This document shows, piece by piece, positions 24,191-32,862 of a DNA stretch of 64,000 bases. Location of the stretch: positions 992,001 through 1,056,000 of the forward strand of contig NZ_FOOQ01000001.1 in assembly GCF_900113245.1 (NCBI RefSeq), given 5' to 3'. Under the pieces are notes generated by a model. It worked only from the letters and a program-made list of their open reading frames with translations, had not been told where the DNA came from and did no database searches. The stretch comes from Halopelagius inordinatus (GTDB lineage Archaea > Halobacteriota > Halobacteria > Halobacteriales > Haloferacaceae). Made by a program: the position numbers and the translations under genes. Each line of letters opens with the position of its first letter. Position 1 is the first letter of the stretch.

Positions 24191-24648
24191 TCGGAATTCT
24201 GAAAGGCATGGCAACGACGATGAAGCACGCATTGGACGGACAAACGTTCACGGTCGAGTATCCGGACGTCGCCCCCGAGGTGAGTCCGCGATTCCGCGGC
24301 GTGCACAAGTTCAGCCAAGAGCGCTGTATCTGGTGCCGCCAGTGCGAGAACGTCTGTCCGAACGACACGATTCAGATCGTTCAAGACGAACAGCGAAACG
24401 GCGAACAGTACAACCTCCACATCGGGCAGTGCATCTACTGCCGCCTGTGCGAGGAGGTCTGTCCCGTCGACGCGATACTGCTCACGCAGAACTTCGAGTT
24501 CACAGCCGACACGAAAGACGACTTCGTGTACAACAAAGAGCAGTTGAAGAACGTGCCGTGGTACAAAGACATCGACCCACTCAACTCCCGGAATCCCGAC
24601 CGCGACGCGTGGATCGGCGAGGGAGAGGGCGAAGTCGACTACCAGTGA
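24187..24648 (+). CDS. nuoI: NADH dehydrogenase-like complex subunit I (two 4Fe-4S clusters)
   Basis: A 153-residue ferredoxin-like subunit with two CxxCxxCxxxCP motifs: Cys47, 50, 53, 57 in CIWCRQCENVCP and Cys82, 85, 88, 92 in CIYCRLCEEVCP, which hold clusters N6a and N6b. In the absence of NuoEFG these clusters are the probable electron entry point, from a donor such as ferredoxin or an unidentified input module. A 112-base gap separates it from nuoJ1, the only sizeable break in the operon. Confidence 0.96.
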   Translation: MIGILKGMATTMKHALDGQTFTVEYPDVAPEVSPRFRGVHKFSQERCIWCRQCENVCPNDTIQIVQDEQRNGEQYNLHIGQCIYCRLCEEVCPVDAILLTQNFEFTADTKDDFVYNKEQLKNVPWYKDIDPLNSRNPDRDAWIGEGEGEVDYQ

Positions 24649-24760
24649 GGTGACCGGAGGGTCGCCTCACCGAACGTAGACGTCCGCGGACGAACCGGTT
24701 CGGTTCGGCGCTCGGGCGTTCTCGAAATCTACAAAAGGATTCCTCAAGGAGACACAAACA

Positions 24761-25021
24761 ATGGTTTATGAAACCATCGCGTTCGCGCTGTTCGCCCTCG
24801 TCACCGTGGGCTGCAGCCTGGGCGTCGTCCTCGTGCGGGACATCTGGCACTCCGCACTCTTGCTCGGGGGCGCGCTCTTGAGCGTCGCGGTGCATTACGT
24901 GATGCTGCAGGCCGAGTTCCTCGCAGCCATGCAGATTCTCGTCTACGTGGGCGGGGTCCTCATTCTCATCACGTTCGCCGTGATGCTGACGCGAACCGAA
25001 GCGGAGGTGAGTCGTACATGA
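24761..25021 (+). CDS. nuoJ1: NADH dehydrogenase-like complex subunit J, N-terminal part
   Basis: An 86-residue membrane protein equal to the first three helices of NuoJ. It contains LVRDIWHSALLLGGALLSVAVHYVMLQAEFLAAMQILVYVGGVLILITFAVML, with the conserved Glu and the YVGGVLIL helix whose pi-bulge is important in complex I. A Shine-Dalgarno-like AAGGAG (24746-24751) is 9 bases before the ATG, which fits its position after an intergenic gap. Its stop overlaps the second half (ATGA). Confidence 0.93.
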   Translation: MVYETIAFALFALVTVGCSLGVVLVRDIWHSALLLGGALLSVAVHYVMLQAEFLAAMQILVYVGGVLILITFAVMLTRTEAEVSRT

Positions 25022-25386
25022 CAACTAAACCCGAACTGAAACTGGGCTCGCATCTGGTGCCCGGTCTGGCCGCTGTTGCACTGTTCGTCGTGATGGCTGC
25101 CGTGTTCGTCACGGCCGCGTTCCCCGACCCGCAGGGCTTTGCGGACGGGGCGAACATCACGGCCAGCATCGGCTACGCGATGTTCAACCTCGGATTCGGA
25201 GACGTGGCCGGTGAGAGCTTCCTCGTCGCGTTCATCCTCATGGGGATAACGCTCGACGTGGCTCTCGACGGCGCTCTCCACCTCGCGAAACACGAGGGAG
25301 ACGAGGGACAGACGGAGACGGTTCTCTTGGCCGACGGCGGTCGCAGACTGAAGAACAAGCTGTTCGACGAGGGGGGAGACGACTGA
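25018..25386 (+). CDS. nuoJ2: NADH dehydrogenase-like complex subunit J, C-terminal part
   Basis: A 122-residue protein with two helices (about 14-37 and 63-82) and a soluble, charged C-terminal tail (DEGGDD). It corresponds to the last helices of NuoJ, which is split in haloarchaea. [32 protein letters not shown] is the recognisable part. It overlaps nuoJ1 by four bases and nuoK by one. Confidence 0.88.
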   Translation: MTTKPELKLGSHLVPGLAAVALFVVMAAVFVTAAFPDPQGFADGANITASIGYAMFNLGFGDVAGESFLVAFILMGITLDVALDGALHLAKHEGDEGQTETVLLADGGRRLKNKLFDEGGDD

Positions 25387-25688
25387 TGGTTCCGCCGCAG
25401 TACTACCTGCTCTTGTCGGCCGCGCTCTTCTGTATCGGCCTGTTCGGCATCCTGACGCGGCGCAACGCGCTGCTGTTACTGATGTCGGTCGAACTGATGT
25501 TGAACGCCGCGAACATCAACCTCGTCGCGTTCTCCTTCGTCTGGGGGAACGTCACGGGACAGACGTTCGCGCTGTTCACGATGGCGCTCGCCGCCGCCGA
25601 AGTCGCGATCGGGCTGGGCATCGTCCTCGTCCTCTATCGCAACTTCGACGGCGTCGACGTCACCGACGCGACGACGATGAGGTGGTAA
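25386..25688 (+). CDS. nuoK: NADH dehydrogenase-like complex subunit K
   Basis: A 100-residue MrpC/NuoK subunit with three helices. The signature [31 protein letters not shown] holds the conserved membrane Glu of the second helix, and [21 protein letters not shown] holds the Glu of the third. Both belong to the buried proton path. The start shares one base with the nuoJ2 stop (TGATG). Confidence 0.97.
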   Translation: MVPPQYYLLLSAALFCIGLFGILTRRNALLLLMSVELMLNAANINLVAFSFVWGNVTGQTFALFTMALAAAEVAIGLGIVLVLYRNFDGVDVTDATTMRW

Positions 25689-25689
25689 C

Positions 25690-27711
25690 ATGGCAGGAAT
25701 ACTCGATTTCACTCCGGCAATCGTCTTGTTGCCGTTCGTCTCGTTCCTCGTCGCCCTCTTCGTAGGCAATCGGTTGCCCAAGGGCGGCGCGCTGGCGGGC
25801 ATCGCGGCGACCGCGGGTTCGCTCGTGCTGTCGCTCGCGACGTTCTTCGCCGTCAGTCAGGGACAGACGATCGACACGACCATCTACACGTGGGCCACCG
25901 GCGCGCAGGACGCGCTGACGCTCACGTTCGGCATCCTCATCGACCCGCTCTCGGCGATGATGCTCGTCATCGTGACGCTCATCGCCTTTTTGGTCCACGT
26001 CTTCAGTCTCGGATACATGAACGACGAGGGCGAGACGGGCCTCCCGCGCTACTACGCCGGGCTCGGCCTGTTCACCGCATCCATGCTCGGGTTCGTCGTC
26101 GCCGACAACCTGCTCATGGCGTTCATGTTCTTCGAGCTGGTGGGGCTGTGTTCGTTCCTGCTCATCGGCTTTTGGTTCCGCGAGCCGGGACCGCCGAGCG
26201 CCGCGAAGAAGGCGTTCTTGGTCACCCGCTTCGGTGACTACTTCTTCCTCGTCGGCGTCGTCGCGGTGTTCGCGACGTTCGGTACCGCGCAGTTCGCGGG
26301 CGAGGGCGCGTTCCCCGTGCTCGCAGAGGAAGTACTCGCCGGCAACGCCGAGGCCAACACGTTCGGCTTCGCGCCGCAGACGTGGTTCACCATCGTCGGA
26401 CTGCTGGTTCTCGGCGGCGTCGTCGGGAAGTCCGCGCAGTTCCCCCTCCACACGTGGCTTCCGGACGCCATGGAGGGTCCGACGCCCGTCTCCGCGCTCA
26501 TCCACGCCGCGACGATGGTGGCGGCCGGCGTCTACCTCGTCGCGCGGATGTACGGCTTCTACGCGGTTTCACCGACGGCACTCGCGATAATCGCGCTCGT
26601 CGGCGGCTTCACCGCGCTGTTCGCGGCGACGATGGCCGTCGTCAAACGCGAGATAAAGCAGGTGCTCGCGTACTCGACCATCTCGCAGTACGGATACATG
26701 ATGCTCGGACTCGGGGCGGGCGGCTACGTCGCCGCGACGTTCCACCTCATGACCCACGCCTTCTTCAAGGCGCTCTTGTTCCTCGGCGCGGGGTCGGTCA
26801 TCATCGCGATGCACCACAACGAGGACATGTGGGACATGGGCGGTCTGAAAGACCGAATGCCCGTCACGTACTACACGTTCCTCGCCGGTTCGCTGGCTCT
26901 GGCGGGCATCTTCCCGTTCGCCGGCTTCTGGTCGAAAGACGAGGTGCTGTACGAGACGCTCATCCACGGACTGGGCGGCAGTCCGATACTTTTGGCCGCG
27001 TACGCGATGGGCCTGCTCGCCGTCTTCTTCACCGGGTTCTACACGTTCCGGATGGTGTTTCTCACCTTCCACGGCGAACCCCGGACGGAAACGGCTCGCA
27101 ACCCGCACGGCGTCCACTGGAACGTGAAGGGACCGCTCGCCGTACTCGGCGTCCTCGCCGCGACGGCCGGCGTCGTCAACATGGTCCCGGTCGAGAAACT
27201 GCTCGGCATCCACGGAATCGACTTCCTCCACCAGTGGCTCGACGGGAGCTATAGCGCGCTGAACGCGCACCACTACGGAGAGATACTCCCGTACAGTTCC
27301 TCGTACATCGGCGGCGAGACGACGACGGTGGCGCTCGGCGCTGCCGTCTCGCTCGGACTCGCCCTCGCGGGTGCTGGTCTGGCGTACGCGCTGTACAACG
27401 TCCCCGAGCCGGTCGAACACACCGACAAGCTCGGCGGCATCAAGACCGTGCTGTTCAACAACTACTACCAAGACGAGTACCAAGTCTGGCTGGCCACCGG
27501 CGTGACGCAACCCGTCTCGCGCGCTGCGGACAAGTTCGACAACGGCGTCGTCGACGGCGTCGTAAACGGCGTCTCCAGCGTCAGCCTGTTTTCGGGTAGT
27601 CGCGTCCGGCGGGTCCAGACGGGGGTCGTGAGCAACTACGCCGCGCTCATCACCCTCGCTCTGACGGCGTTACTTCTCGGATTCGGTATCCTCGGAGGGT
27701 GGTTCGTATGA
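25690..27711 (+). CDS. nuoL: NADH dehydrogenase-like complex subunit L
   Basis: A 673-residue antiporter-like subunit with 14 core helices plus a C-terminal lateral helix. Key elements are FFELVGLCSFLLIGFW with the conserved Glu, KSAQFPLHTWLPDAMEGPTPVSALIHAATMVAAGVYL with the proton-channel Lys/His, and MTHAFFKALLFLGAGSVI. It pumps ions together with NuoM and NuoN. It starts 1 base after the nuoK stop, and its stop overlaps nuoM (ATGA at 27708). Confidence 0.97.
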   Translation: MAGILDFTPAIVLLPFVSFLVALFVGNRLPKGGALAGIAATAGSLVLSLATFFAVSQGQTIDTTIYTWATGAQDALTLTFGILIDPLSAMMLVIVTLIAFLVHVFSLGYMNDEGETGLPRYYAGLGLFTASMLGFVVADNLLMAFMFFELVGLCSFLLIGFWFREPGPPSAAKKAFLVTRFGDYFFLVGVVAVFATFGTAQFAGEGAFPVLAEEVLAGNAEANTFGFAPQTWFTIVGLLVLGGVVGKSAQFPLHTWLPDAMEGPTPVSALIHAATMVAAGVYLVARMYGFYAVSPTALAIIALVGGFTALFAATMAVVKREIKQVLAYSTISQYGYMMLGLGAGGYVAATFHLMTHAFFKALLFLGAGSVIIAMHHNEDMWDMGGLKDRMPVTYYTFLAGSLALAGIFPFAGFWSKDEVLYETLIHGLGGSPILLAAYAMGLLAVFFTGFYTFRMVFLTFHGEPRTETARNPHGVHWNVKGPLAVLGVLAATAGVVNMVPVEKLLGIHGIDFLHQWLDGSYSALNAHHYGEILPYSSSYIGGETTTVALGAAVSLGLALAGAGLAYALYNVPEPVEHTDKLGGIKTVLFNNYYQDEYQVWLATGVTQPVSRAADKFDNGVVDGVVNGVSSVSLFSGSRVRRVQTGVVSNYAALITLALTALLLGFGILGGWFV

Positions 27712-29237
27712 TAATCGAAGCGCTCATCGCAGTCACGTTCGTCGCCGCGTTGGTCGTGTTCGTCGCACCGCGACAACACGCCGGCGAGTTGGCGGCCGTG
27801 CTCAGTCTGCTCCCCGTCGTCGGGAGCCTCTACATGTGGTCACAGTTCGACGCGACCGGAAACGCCTTACTCGGCGGCTCCGCCGCGTTCGAGACGCAGG
27901 TCACCTGGCTCACGCTGGGCGGACTCGACTTGAACTGGTACGTCGGCGTCGACGGCATCAGTCTCCCGCTCATCGTCCTCACGACGGTGCTCACGACGCT
28001 GGCGATAATCAGCGCGTGGACGCCCATCACGTCCCGGCAGTCCCAGTTCTACGGACTGATGCTGTTCATGGAAGCGAACCTGCTCGGCGTGTTCACCGCG
28101 CTCGACTTCTTCGTGTGGTTCGTCTTCTGGGAGGCCGTGTTGGTCCCGATGTACTTCCTCATCGGCGTCTGGGGCGGCCCGCGCCGGAAGTACGCCGCGA
28201 TCAAGTTCTTCGTCTACACGAACATCGCGTCGCTCGTGATGTTCATCGGCTTCATCGCTCTGGTGTTCGGGCTGGGCGACTCCGTCAGTTCGCTCGGCTT
28301 GCCCGAGATATCACAGGCGTTACGCGCCGGCGAACTCGGCGGCTACGGCACGTTGGACGCCGCGACGCTGAAACTCGTCGCCTTCGTGGCGATGTTCCTC
28401 GGCTTCGCGGTGAAGGTGCCCGTCGCACCGCTTCACACGTGGCTTCCGGACGCTCACGTCGAAGCGCCGACGCCGGTGTCGGTGATGCTCGCGGGCGTCC
28501 TCCTGAAGATGGGGACGTACGCGCTGCTTCGGTTCAACTTCACGATGATGCCCGACGTGGCGCAGGCACTCGTCGTGCCAATCGCGGTCATCGCCGTCGT
28601 CAGCGTCATCTACGGCGCGATACTGGCGCTGGCTCAGCAGGACCTAAAGCGCATCGTCGCGTACTCCTCCGTCTCGTCGATGGGGTACGTCATCCTCGGA
28701 CTCGTCGCGTACACGACGTACGGCGTCGGCGGCGCGACGTTCCAGATGGTCGCACACGGCCTCATCTCGGGGCTGATGTTCATGACCGTCGGCGTCATCT
28801 ACAACACCACGCACACGCGCATGGTGGGCGACATGTCCGGCATCGCAGACCGGATGCCCGTCACCTCGGGTATCTTCGTGGCCGGCGCGTTCGGCTACAT
28901 GGGACTGCCGCTGATGGCTGGCTTCGCCGCGGAGTTCTTCATCTTCCAGGGCTCCTTCCAGTCGACGGTCCACTCCGCGATGCCGCTCTTTACGGCGGCG
29001 GCGATGTTCGGCATCGTCATCGTCGCGGGCTACCTGCTGTTTGCGATGCAGCGGACGCTGTTCGGCCCGTTCCGGTTCGACGGCGACTACGAGATAACGG
29101 AGGCTGCGTTCCACGACGTGGCTCCGCTCGCGGTGCTTCTCGTCCTCGTCATCGTCCTGGGCGTGGCCCCCGACATCTTCTTCGAGATGATTCAAAAAGC
29201 AGTTAATCCGATCCTCGAGACGGGAGGTGGCGTCTGA
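27708..29237 (+). CDS. nuoM: NADH dehydrogenase-like complex subunit M
   Basis: A 509-residue antiporter-like subunit. The start at ATG 27708 (MIIEALIAVTFVAALVV) overlaps the nuoL stop. Motifs are VWFVFWEAVLVPMYFLIGVWGG with the conserved Glu, FLGFAVKVPVAPLHTWLPDAHVEAPTPVSVMLAGVLLKMGTYALLRF, and the C-terminal Mrp-like helices. It is one of the three ion-translocating subunits. Its stop shares a base with nuoN. Confidence 0.97.
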   Translation: MIIEALIAVTFVAALVVFVAPRQHAGELAAVLSLLPVVGSLYMWSQFDATGNALLGGSAAFETQVTWLTLGGLDLNWYVGVDGISLPLIVLTTVLTTLAIISAWTPITSRQSQFYGLMLFMEANLLGVFTALDFFVWFVFWEAVLVPMYFLIGVWGGPRRKYAAIKFFVYTNIASLVMFIGFIALVFGLGDSVSSLGLPEISQALRAGELGGYGTLDAATLKLVAFVAMFLGFAVKVPVAPLHTWLPDAHVEAPTPVSVMLAGVLLKMGTYALLRFNFTMMPDVAQALVVPIAVIAVVSVIYGAILALAQQDLKRIVAYSSVSSMGYVILGLVAYTTYGVGGATFQMVAHGLISGLMFMTVGVIYNTTHTRMVGDMSGIADRMPVTSGIFVAGAFGYMGLPLMAGFAAEFFIFQGSFQSTVHSAMPLFTAAAMFGIVIVAGYLLFAMQRTLFGPFRFDGDYEITEAAFHDVAPLAVLLVLVIVLGVAPDIFFEMIQKAVNPILETGGGV

Positions 29238-30760
29238 TGTCCGCAAGTGCGCTCGCGCTTCAGAGCTCGCTTCCGGACTGGGCGGCGACCGCTCCGGCGA
29301 TCATACTGGCGCTCGCGGGACTCGCGTTGCTCCTCGTCGATAGCCTCAGGTCCAGCCGAGAGGGCGGCGTGAGCAACGCGCTCCTGGCCGGCATCGCGAC
29401 GGCGGGGTCGCTTTCGGCGTTCGCCGTCGCGGGCTGGTTCCTCCTCTCGGGGACGGGACAGCCCCAGACGGGCGGCGCGATAACGCTGTACGGCGACGCT
29501 ATCGTCGTCGACGGGATGAGCCTCTTTTTCACGCTCATCTTCACCGTCGTCGCCGCGATGGTCTCCGTCGCGAGTTACGACTACATCGGCGACAAGTCGA
29601 CCCGCGGCGAGTACTACTCGCTCGTGATGTTCGCCGCCACCGGCATGACGCTCATGTCGATGGCGAACTCGCTCGCGACGGTGTTCGTCAGCCTCGAACT
29701 CGCCTCGCTCCCCTCGTTCGCCCTCGTGGCGTTCCTGAAGACGGACCGCGGGAGCATCGAGGCGGGGCTGAAGTACTTCCTCATCGGCGCGCTCTCGTCT
29801 GCGGTGTTCGCGTTCGGCATCAGTCTCGTCTACGCGGCGACGGGGTCGCTCCTCTTGGGCGATATCGCCTCTTCGGTCGGTGACACGCCGTTCGTCGGCG
29901 TCCTCGGCATCGGCGTGCTGATGCTCATCGGCGGGTTCTCGTACAAGACGGCCTCCGTGCCCTTCCACTTCTGGGCACCCGAGGCGTACGAGGGTGCGCC
30001 CGCGCCCATCTCGGCGTTCCTCTCGTCGGCGTCGAAGGCGGCCGGTTTCGCCGTCGCCTTCCGCGTCTTCGTAGAGGCGTTCCCGCTGGGACAGATTCCC
30101 GCGGGCGTCGATTGGGTGCTCGCGTTCCAGGTTCTCGCCGTCGTCACGATGACGCTCGGGAACTTCGCCGCGGCGACCCAAGAGAACGTAAAGCGGATGC
30201 TCGCGTACTCCTCTATCGGGCACGCGGGCTACGCGCTTATCGGCCTCGCCGCGCTTTCCGTCGGCGGGCCGAACGCGAACGTCCTCGGTGCGTCGATGGC
30301 GCACCTGATGGTCTACGGCTTCATGAACACCGGCGCGTTCCTGTTCATCGCGATGGTCGAACATTGGGGCGTCGGCCGCACGTTCGAGGATTACAACGGC
30401 CTCTCGACGCGCGCGCCGATGGCCTGCCTCGCGATGACCGTGTTCATGTTCAGCCTCGCGGGCCTCCCGCCGTTCGGCGGCTTCCTCTCGAAGTACGCCC
30501 TGTTCCTGTCGGCCATAGAGGCCGGGTTCTGGTGGCTCGCCGCCTTCGGCGCGGTAAACAGCGCACTGTCGCTGTACTACTACAGTCGCGTCGTCAAGGC
30601 GATGTGGATAGAAGACCCGAAGGAGGGGCTCGAACTCGGAACGAAGCCCGTCGGCCTGTACGCGGCCGTCATCTTCGCCGCCGTCGGTACCCTCCTGCTT
30701 TTGCCGGCGTTCGCACCCGTCATCGAGACGGCACAGACCGTCGCCGCGGCTCTCTTCTGA
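29237..30760 (+). CDS. nuoN: NADH dehydrogenase-like complex subunit N
   Basis: A 507-residue antiporter-like subunit and the last gene of the operon. Visible motifs are VFVSLELASLPSFALVAFLK with the conserved Glu, GGFSYKTASVPFHFWAPEAYEGAPAPISAFLSSASKAAGFA, and MLAYSSIGHAGYALIG. It is followed by a T-rich stretch (30774-30782) that is the likely terminator. Confidence 0.97.
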   Translation: MSASALALQSSLPDWAATAPAIILALAGLALLLVDSLRSSREGGVSNALLAGIATAGSLSAFAVAGWFLLSGTGQPQTGGAITLYGDAIVVDGMSLFFTLIFTVVAAMVSVASYDYIGDKSTRGEYYSLVMFAATGMTLMSMANSLATVFVSLELASLPSFALVAFLKTDRGSIEAGLKYFLIGALSSAVFAFGISLVYAATGSLLLGDIASSVGDTPFVGVLGIGVLMLIGGFSYKTASVPFHFWAPEAYEGAPAPISAFLSSASKAAGFAVAFRVFVEAFPLGQIPAGVDWVLAFQVLAVVTMTLGNFAAATQENVKRMLAYSSIGHAGYALIGLAALSVGGPNANVLGASMAHLMVYGFMNTGAFLFIAMVEHWGVGRTFEDYNGLSTRAPMACLAMTVFMFSLAGLPPFGGFLSKYALFLSAIEAGFWWLAAFGAVNSALSLYYYSRVVKAMWIEDPKEGLELGTKPVGLYAAVIFAAVGTLLLLPAFAPVIETAQTVAAALF

Positions 30761-30773
30761 GAGTCCGCGCCCG

Positions 30774-30782
30774 TTTTTCTTT
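30774..30782 (+). terminator. T-tract terminator after the nuo operon
   Basis: TTTTTCTTT begins 14 bases after the nuoN stop. Archaeal transcription stops at U-rich tracts without requiring a hairpin, so this is the probable 3' end of the operon. Confidence 0.55.
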
Positions 30783-30829
30783 CGACCGCTCGACGCGTCG
30801 AGAGCCGTCACTGTACTCGCTTCGTTCGT

Positions 30830-31231
30830 CTACGCTCTCTGGGGGACCTCCCGTTCCGACAACACCGTCTGTAGCGCCGACGCCACGTCCTCGGACCGTC
30901 GCATCGTCAGTCCGTCCGTCGTGACGAACACGCCGTGTCCGTCGACGGTCACGCGGGTCAGGTAGCCGTTTTCGAACGCCCGGATCGTGAACGCGTAGTC
31001 GCCGAGTTCGGAACCGCGGTACGCTCGCTTCGCCCGAAAGCCGTCTGTTTCGTGTTCGACGAACCCCGCCAGGTCGGCGTCCGAATCGAGGTCCGAGCGG
31101 AGGTACACCTGCGCGAACGATTCGGGTGTAAAGTAGGTGATGCTGCGGAGACTGTCGCCGACTGTCGTCCGACAGGCTGCTTCCAGAGACTCTGCGAACT
31201 CGTTTCCGACGATGTCAGGGTCGGCCTCCAT
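30830..31231 (-). CDS. haloarchaeal conserved protein (DUF7522-like)
   Basis: A 133-residue acidic protein. The start at ATG 31231 (MEADPDIVGNEFAESLEAAC) is preferred to ATGs further upstream because an AT-rich GTTATGC element lies about 30 bases before it. YFTPESFAQVYLRSDLDSDADLAGFVEHE and FTIRAFENGYLTRV are recognisable haloarchaeal patterns, and the fold looks mixed alpha/beta. The function is unknown. It is divergent from the DHH gene and convergent with nuoN. Confidence 0.78.
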   Translation of the reverse strand: MEADPDIVGNEFAESLEAACRTTVGDSLRSITYFTPESFAQVYLRSDLDSDADLAGFVEHETDGFRAKRAYRGSELGDYAFTIRAFENGYLTRVTVDGHGVFVTTDGLTMRRSEDVASALQTVLSEREVPQRA

Positions 31232-31329
31232 GACAGATAGTGACACAGGCGGCTGAGGCATAACTCCATCGCCGGACCGGGGCGACCCGTGACGGTAGGG
31301 TTTTCCGGCCAGAGACCGACTTTCCGGCA

Positions 31330-32799
31330 ATGACACGGCGGTTGGTCCTCGGGTGCGGGACGGCCGCGCGCCGGTCCATAGAGCGGATGGCCGAGTGGCC
31401 GGGCGAACTCGTCGTCCTCTCGCAACGCGGCGGCGTCGTCGAGTCCTTCCGCGAGGACGGCGTCGTCGTCGACAGGCGCGCGCCCGACGACGCAGAGGCC
31501 TACCCCGACCACGCGGACGTCGTCTTCGTCGCGAGCGACGACGCCGAGACGAACGTCGAGGCGGCGCGTCTCGTCCGCGAGAACTACCCCGACGCGTACG
31601 TCGTCGGCTATCTCGGACAGGACGCCGCCCACGACGTCCAACGGACGCTCACTTCGCTCGTCGACCGGACGGTGGACGGGCGGGCGGTGCTTTTCGACCG
31701 ACTCATGAACCTCGCCGGCGGCCAGTCTGCGGACCGCCTCCACCGACTCTATCGCGTCCTCCGGAGCATCGAGGGCCGCCTCGCGGTGGTGATGCACGAC
31801 AATCCGGACCCCGACGCCATCGCGAGCGCTATCGCGCTTTGCCGCATCGCAGAGACCGTAGGCGTGCCCGCGGACCCCTGTTACTTCGGCGAGATATCGC
31901 ACCAGGAGAACCGGGCGTTCGTCAACCTGCTCGACCTCGATTTGACGCAACTCGACCCCGGTGCGACGGTCAGCGCGTACGACGGTATCGCCCTCGTCGA
32001 TCACTCCCGTCCGGGGGTGAACGACGGACTCTCGCCCGACGTCGACGTCGACATCGTCATCGACCACCACCCGCCGCGCGCGCCGGTCGAAGGGCGGTTC
32101 CTCGATTTACGTCGGGCTATGGGGTCGACGAGTACGCTCCTCGTGGACTACCTCGAACGTCTGAACGTCGACCCCGACGAGACGGTCGCGACGGCGCTTC
32201 TGTTCGGCATCCGAGTCGACACGAGAGACTTCACCCGCGAGGTGTCGCCCGCAGACTTCGAGGCGGCGGCGTTCTGTCTCCCCGCGGCGGACCTGTCCTT
32301 GCTGCAACGCGTCGAATCGCCGAGCATGAGTTCGGAGGTGTTAGAGACCGTCGCCCGCGCCGTCCGCAACCGCGACGTGCGGGGCGAGGCGTTGGCGACG
32401 AACGTCGGCGAGATACGGGACCGAGACGCACTCGCGCAGGCCGCAGACCGCCTTCTCGGGATGGACGGCGTGAAGATAGTCGTCGTCTACGGATTCAAGG
32501 ACGGGACCGTCTTCGTCTCGGCGCGCGCGAGGGGAACGGAGGTGGACCTCGGCGAGACGCTCAGAGACGCGCTCGGCCCCATCGGAAGCGCGGGCGGGCA
32601 CGCCGACATGGCGGGCGCGCAGATTCCGCTCGGCATCCTCGCGGACGTGGGCGAAGACTCCCGCGAGTCGCTCGAACGGGTCGTCTCGGACGTCATCGCG
32701 GGGCGGTTCTTCGAGACGTTGGAGGACGCGACGATGATGCTCACCCACGACGAGGACGGGACGGACCTCACGTTCGAGTTCCCGATGGACGAGTGGTGA
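31330..32799 (+). CDS. RCK/TrkA-N plus DHH-DHHA1 phosphoesterase
   Basis: This 489-residue protein joins an N-terminal Rossmann-like RCK/TrkA-N domain (about 1-125, nucleotide loop LGCGTAARR) to a DHH phosphoesterase (about 150-330) and a DHHA1 domain (about 370-470). DHH metal motifs are HDNPDPD (156-162), DHS (224-226) and DHH (245-247); the DHHA1 substrate loop is GSAGGHADMAGAQ. DHH-DHHA1 enzymes hydrolyse oligonucleotides, pAp or cyclic dinucleotides. The RCK fusion makes cyclic di-AMP a plausible substrate, since that messenger controls K+ uptake. This substrate is inferred and not shown by the sequence. Confidence 0.92.
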   Translation: MTRRLVLGCGTAARRSIERMAEWPGELVVLSQRGGVVESFREDGVVVDRRAPDDAEAYPDHADVVFVASDDAETNVEAARLVRENYPDAYVVGYLGQDAAHDVQRTLTSLVDRTVDGRAVLFDRLMNLAGGQSADRLHRLYRVLRSIEGRLAVVMHDNPDPDAIASAIALCRIAETVGVPADPCYFGEISHQENRAFVNLLDLDLTQLDPGATVSAYDGIALVDHSRPGVNDGLSPDVDVDIVIDHHPPRAPVEGRFLDLRRAMGSTSTLLVDYLERLNVDPDETVATALLFGIRVDTRDFTREVSPADFEAAAFCLPAADLSLLQRVESPSMSSEVLETVARAVRNRDVRGEALATNVGEIRDRDALAQAADRLLGMDGVKIVVVYGFKDGTVFVSARARGTEVDLGETLRDALGPIGSAGGHADMAGAQIPLGILADVGEDSRESLERVVSDVIAGRFFETLEDATMMLTHDEDGTDLTFEFPMDEW

Positions 32800-32862
32800 G
32801 TCGGGCGAACGCCGACCGGCGACGGAGTCACCCTTTTGTCTCGGACGCCCGTACCTCCGCCA

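Noticed and set aside
29192-30811. 539-codon minus-strand ORF opposite nuoN
   Set aside because: Highly charged antisense shadow; nuoN motifs are complete on the plus strand.
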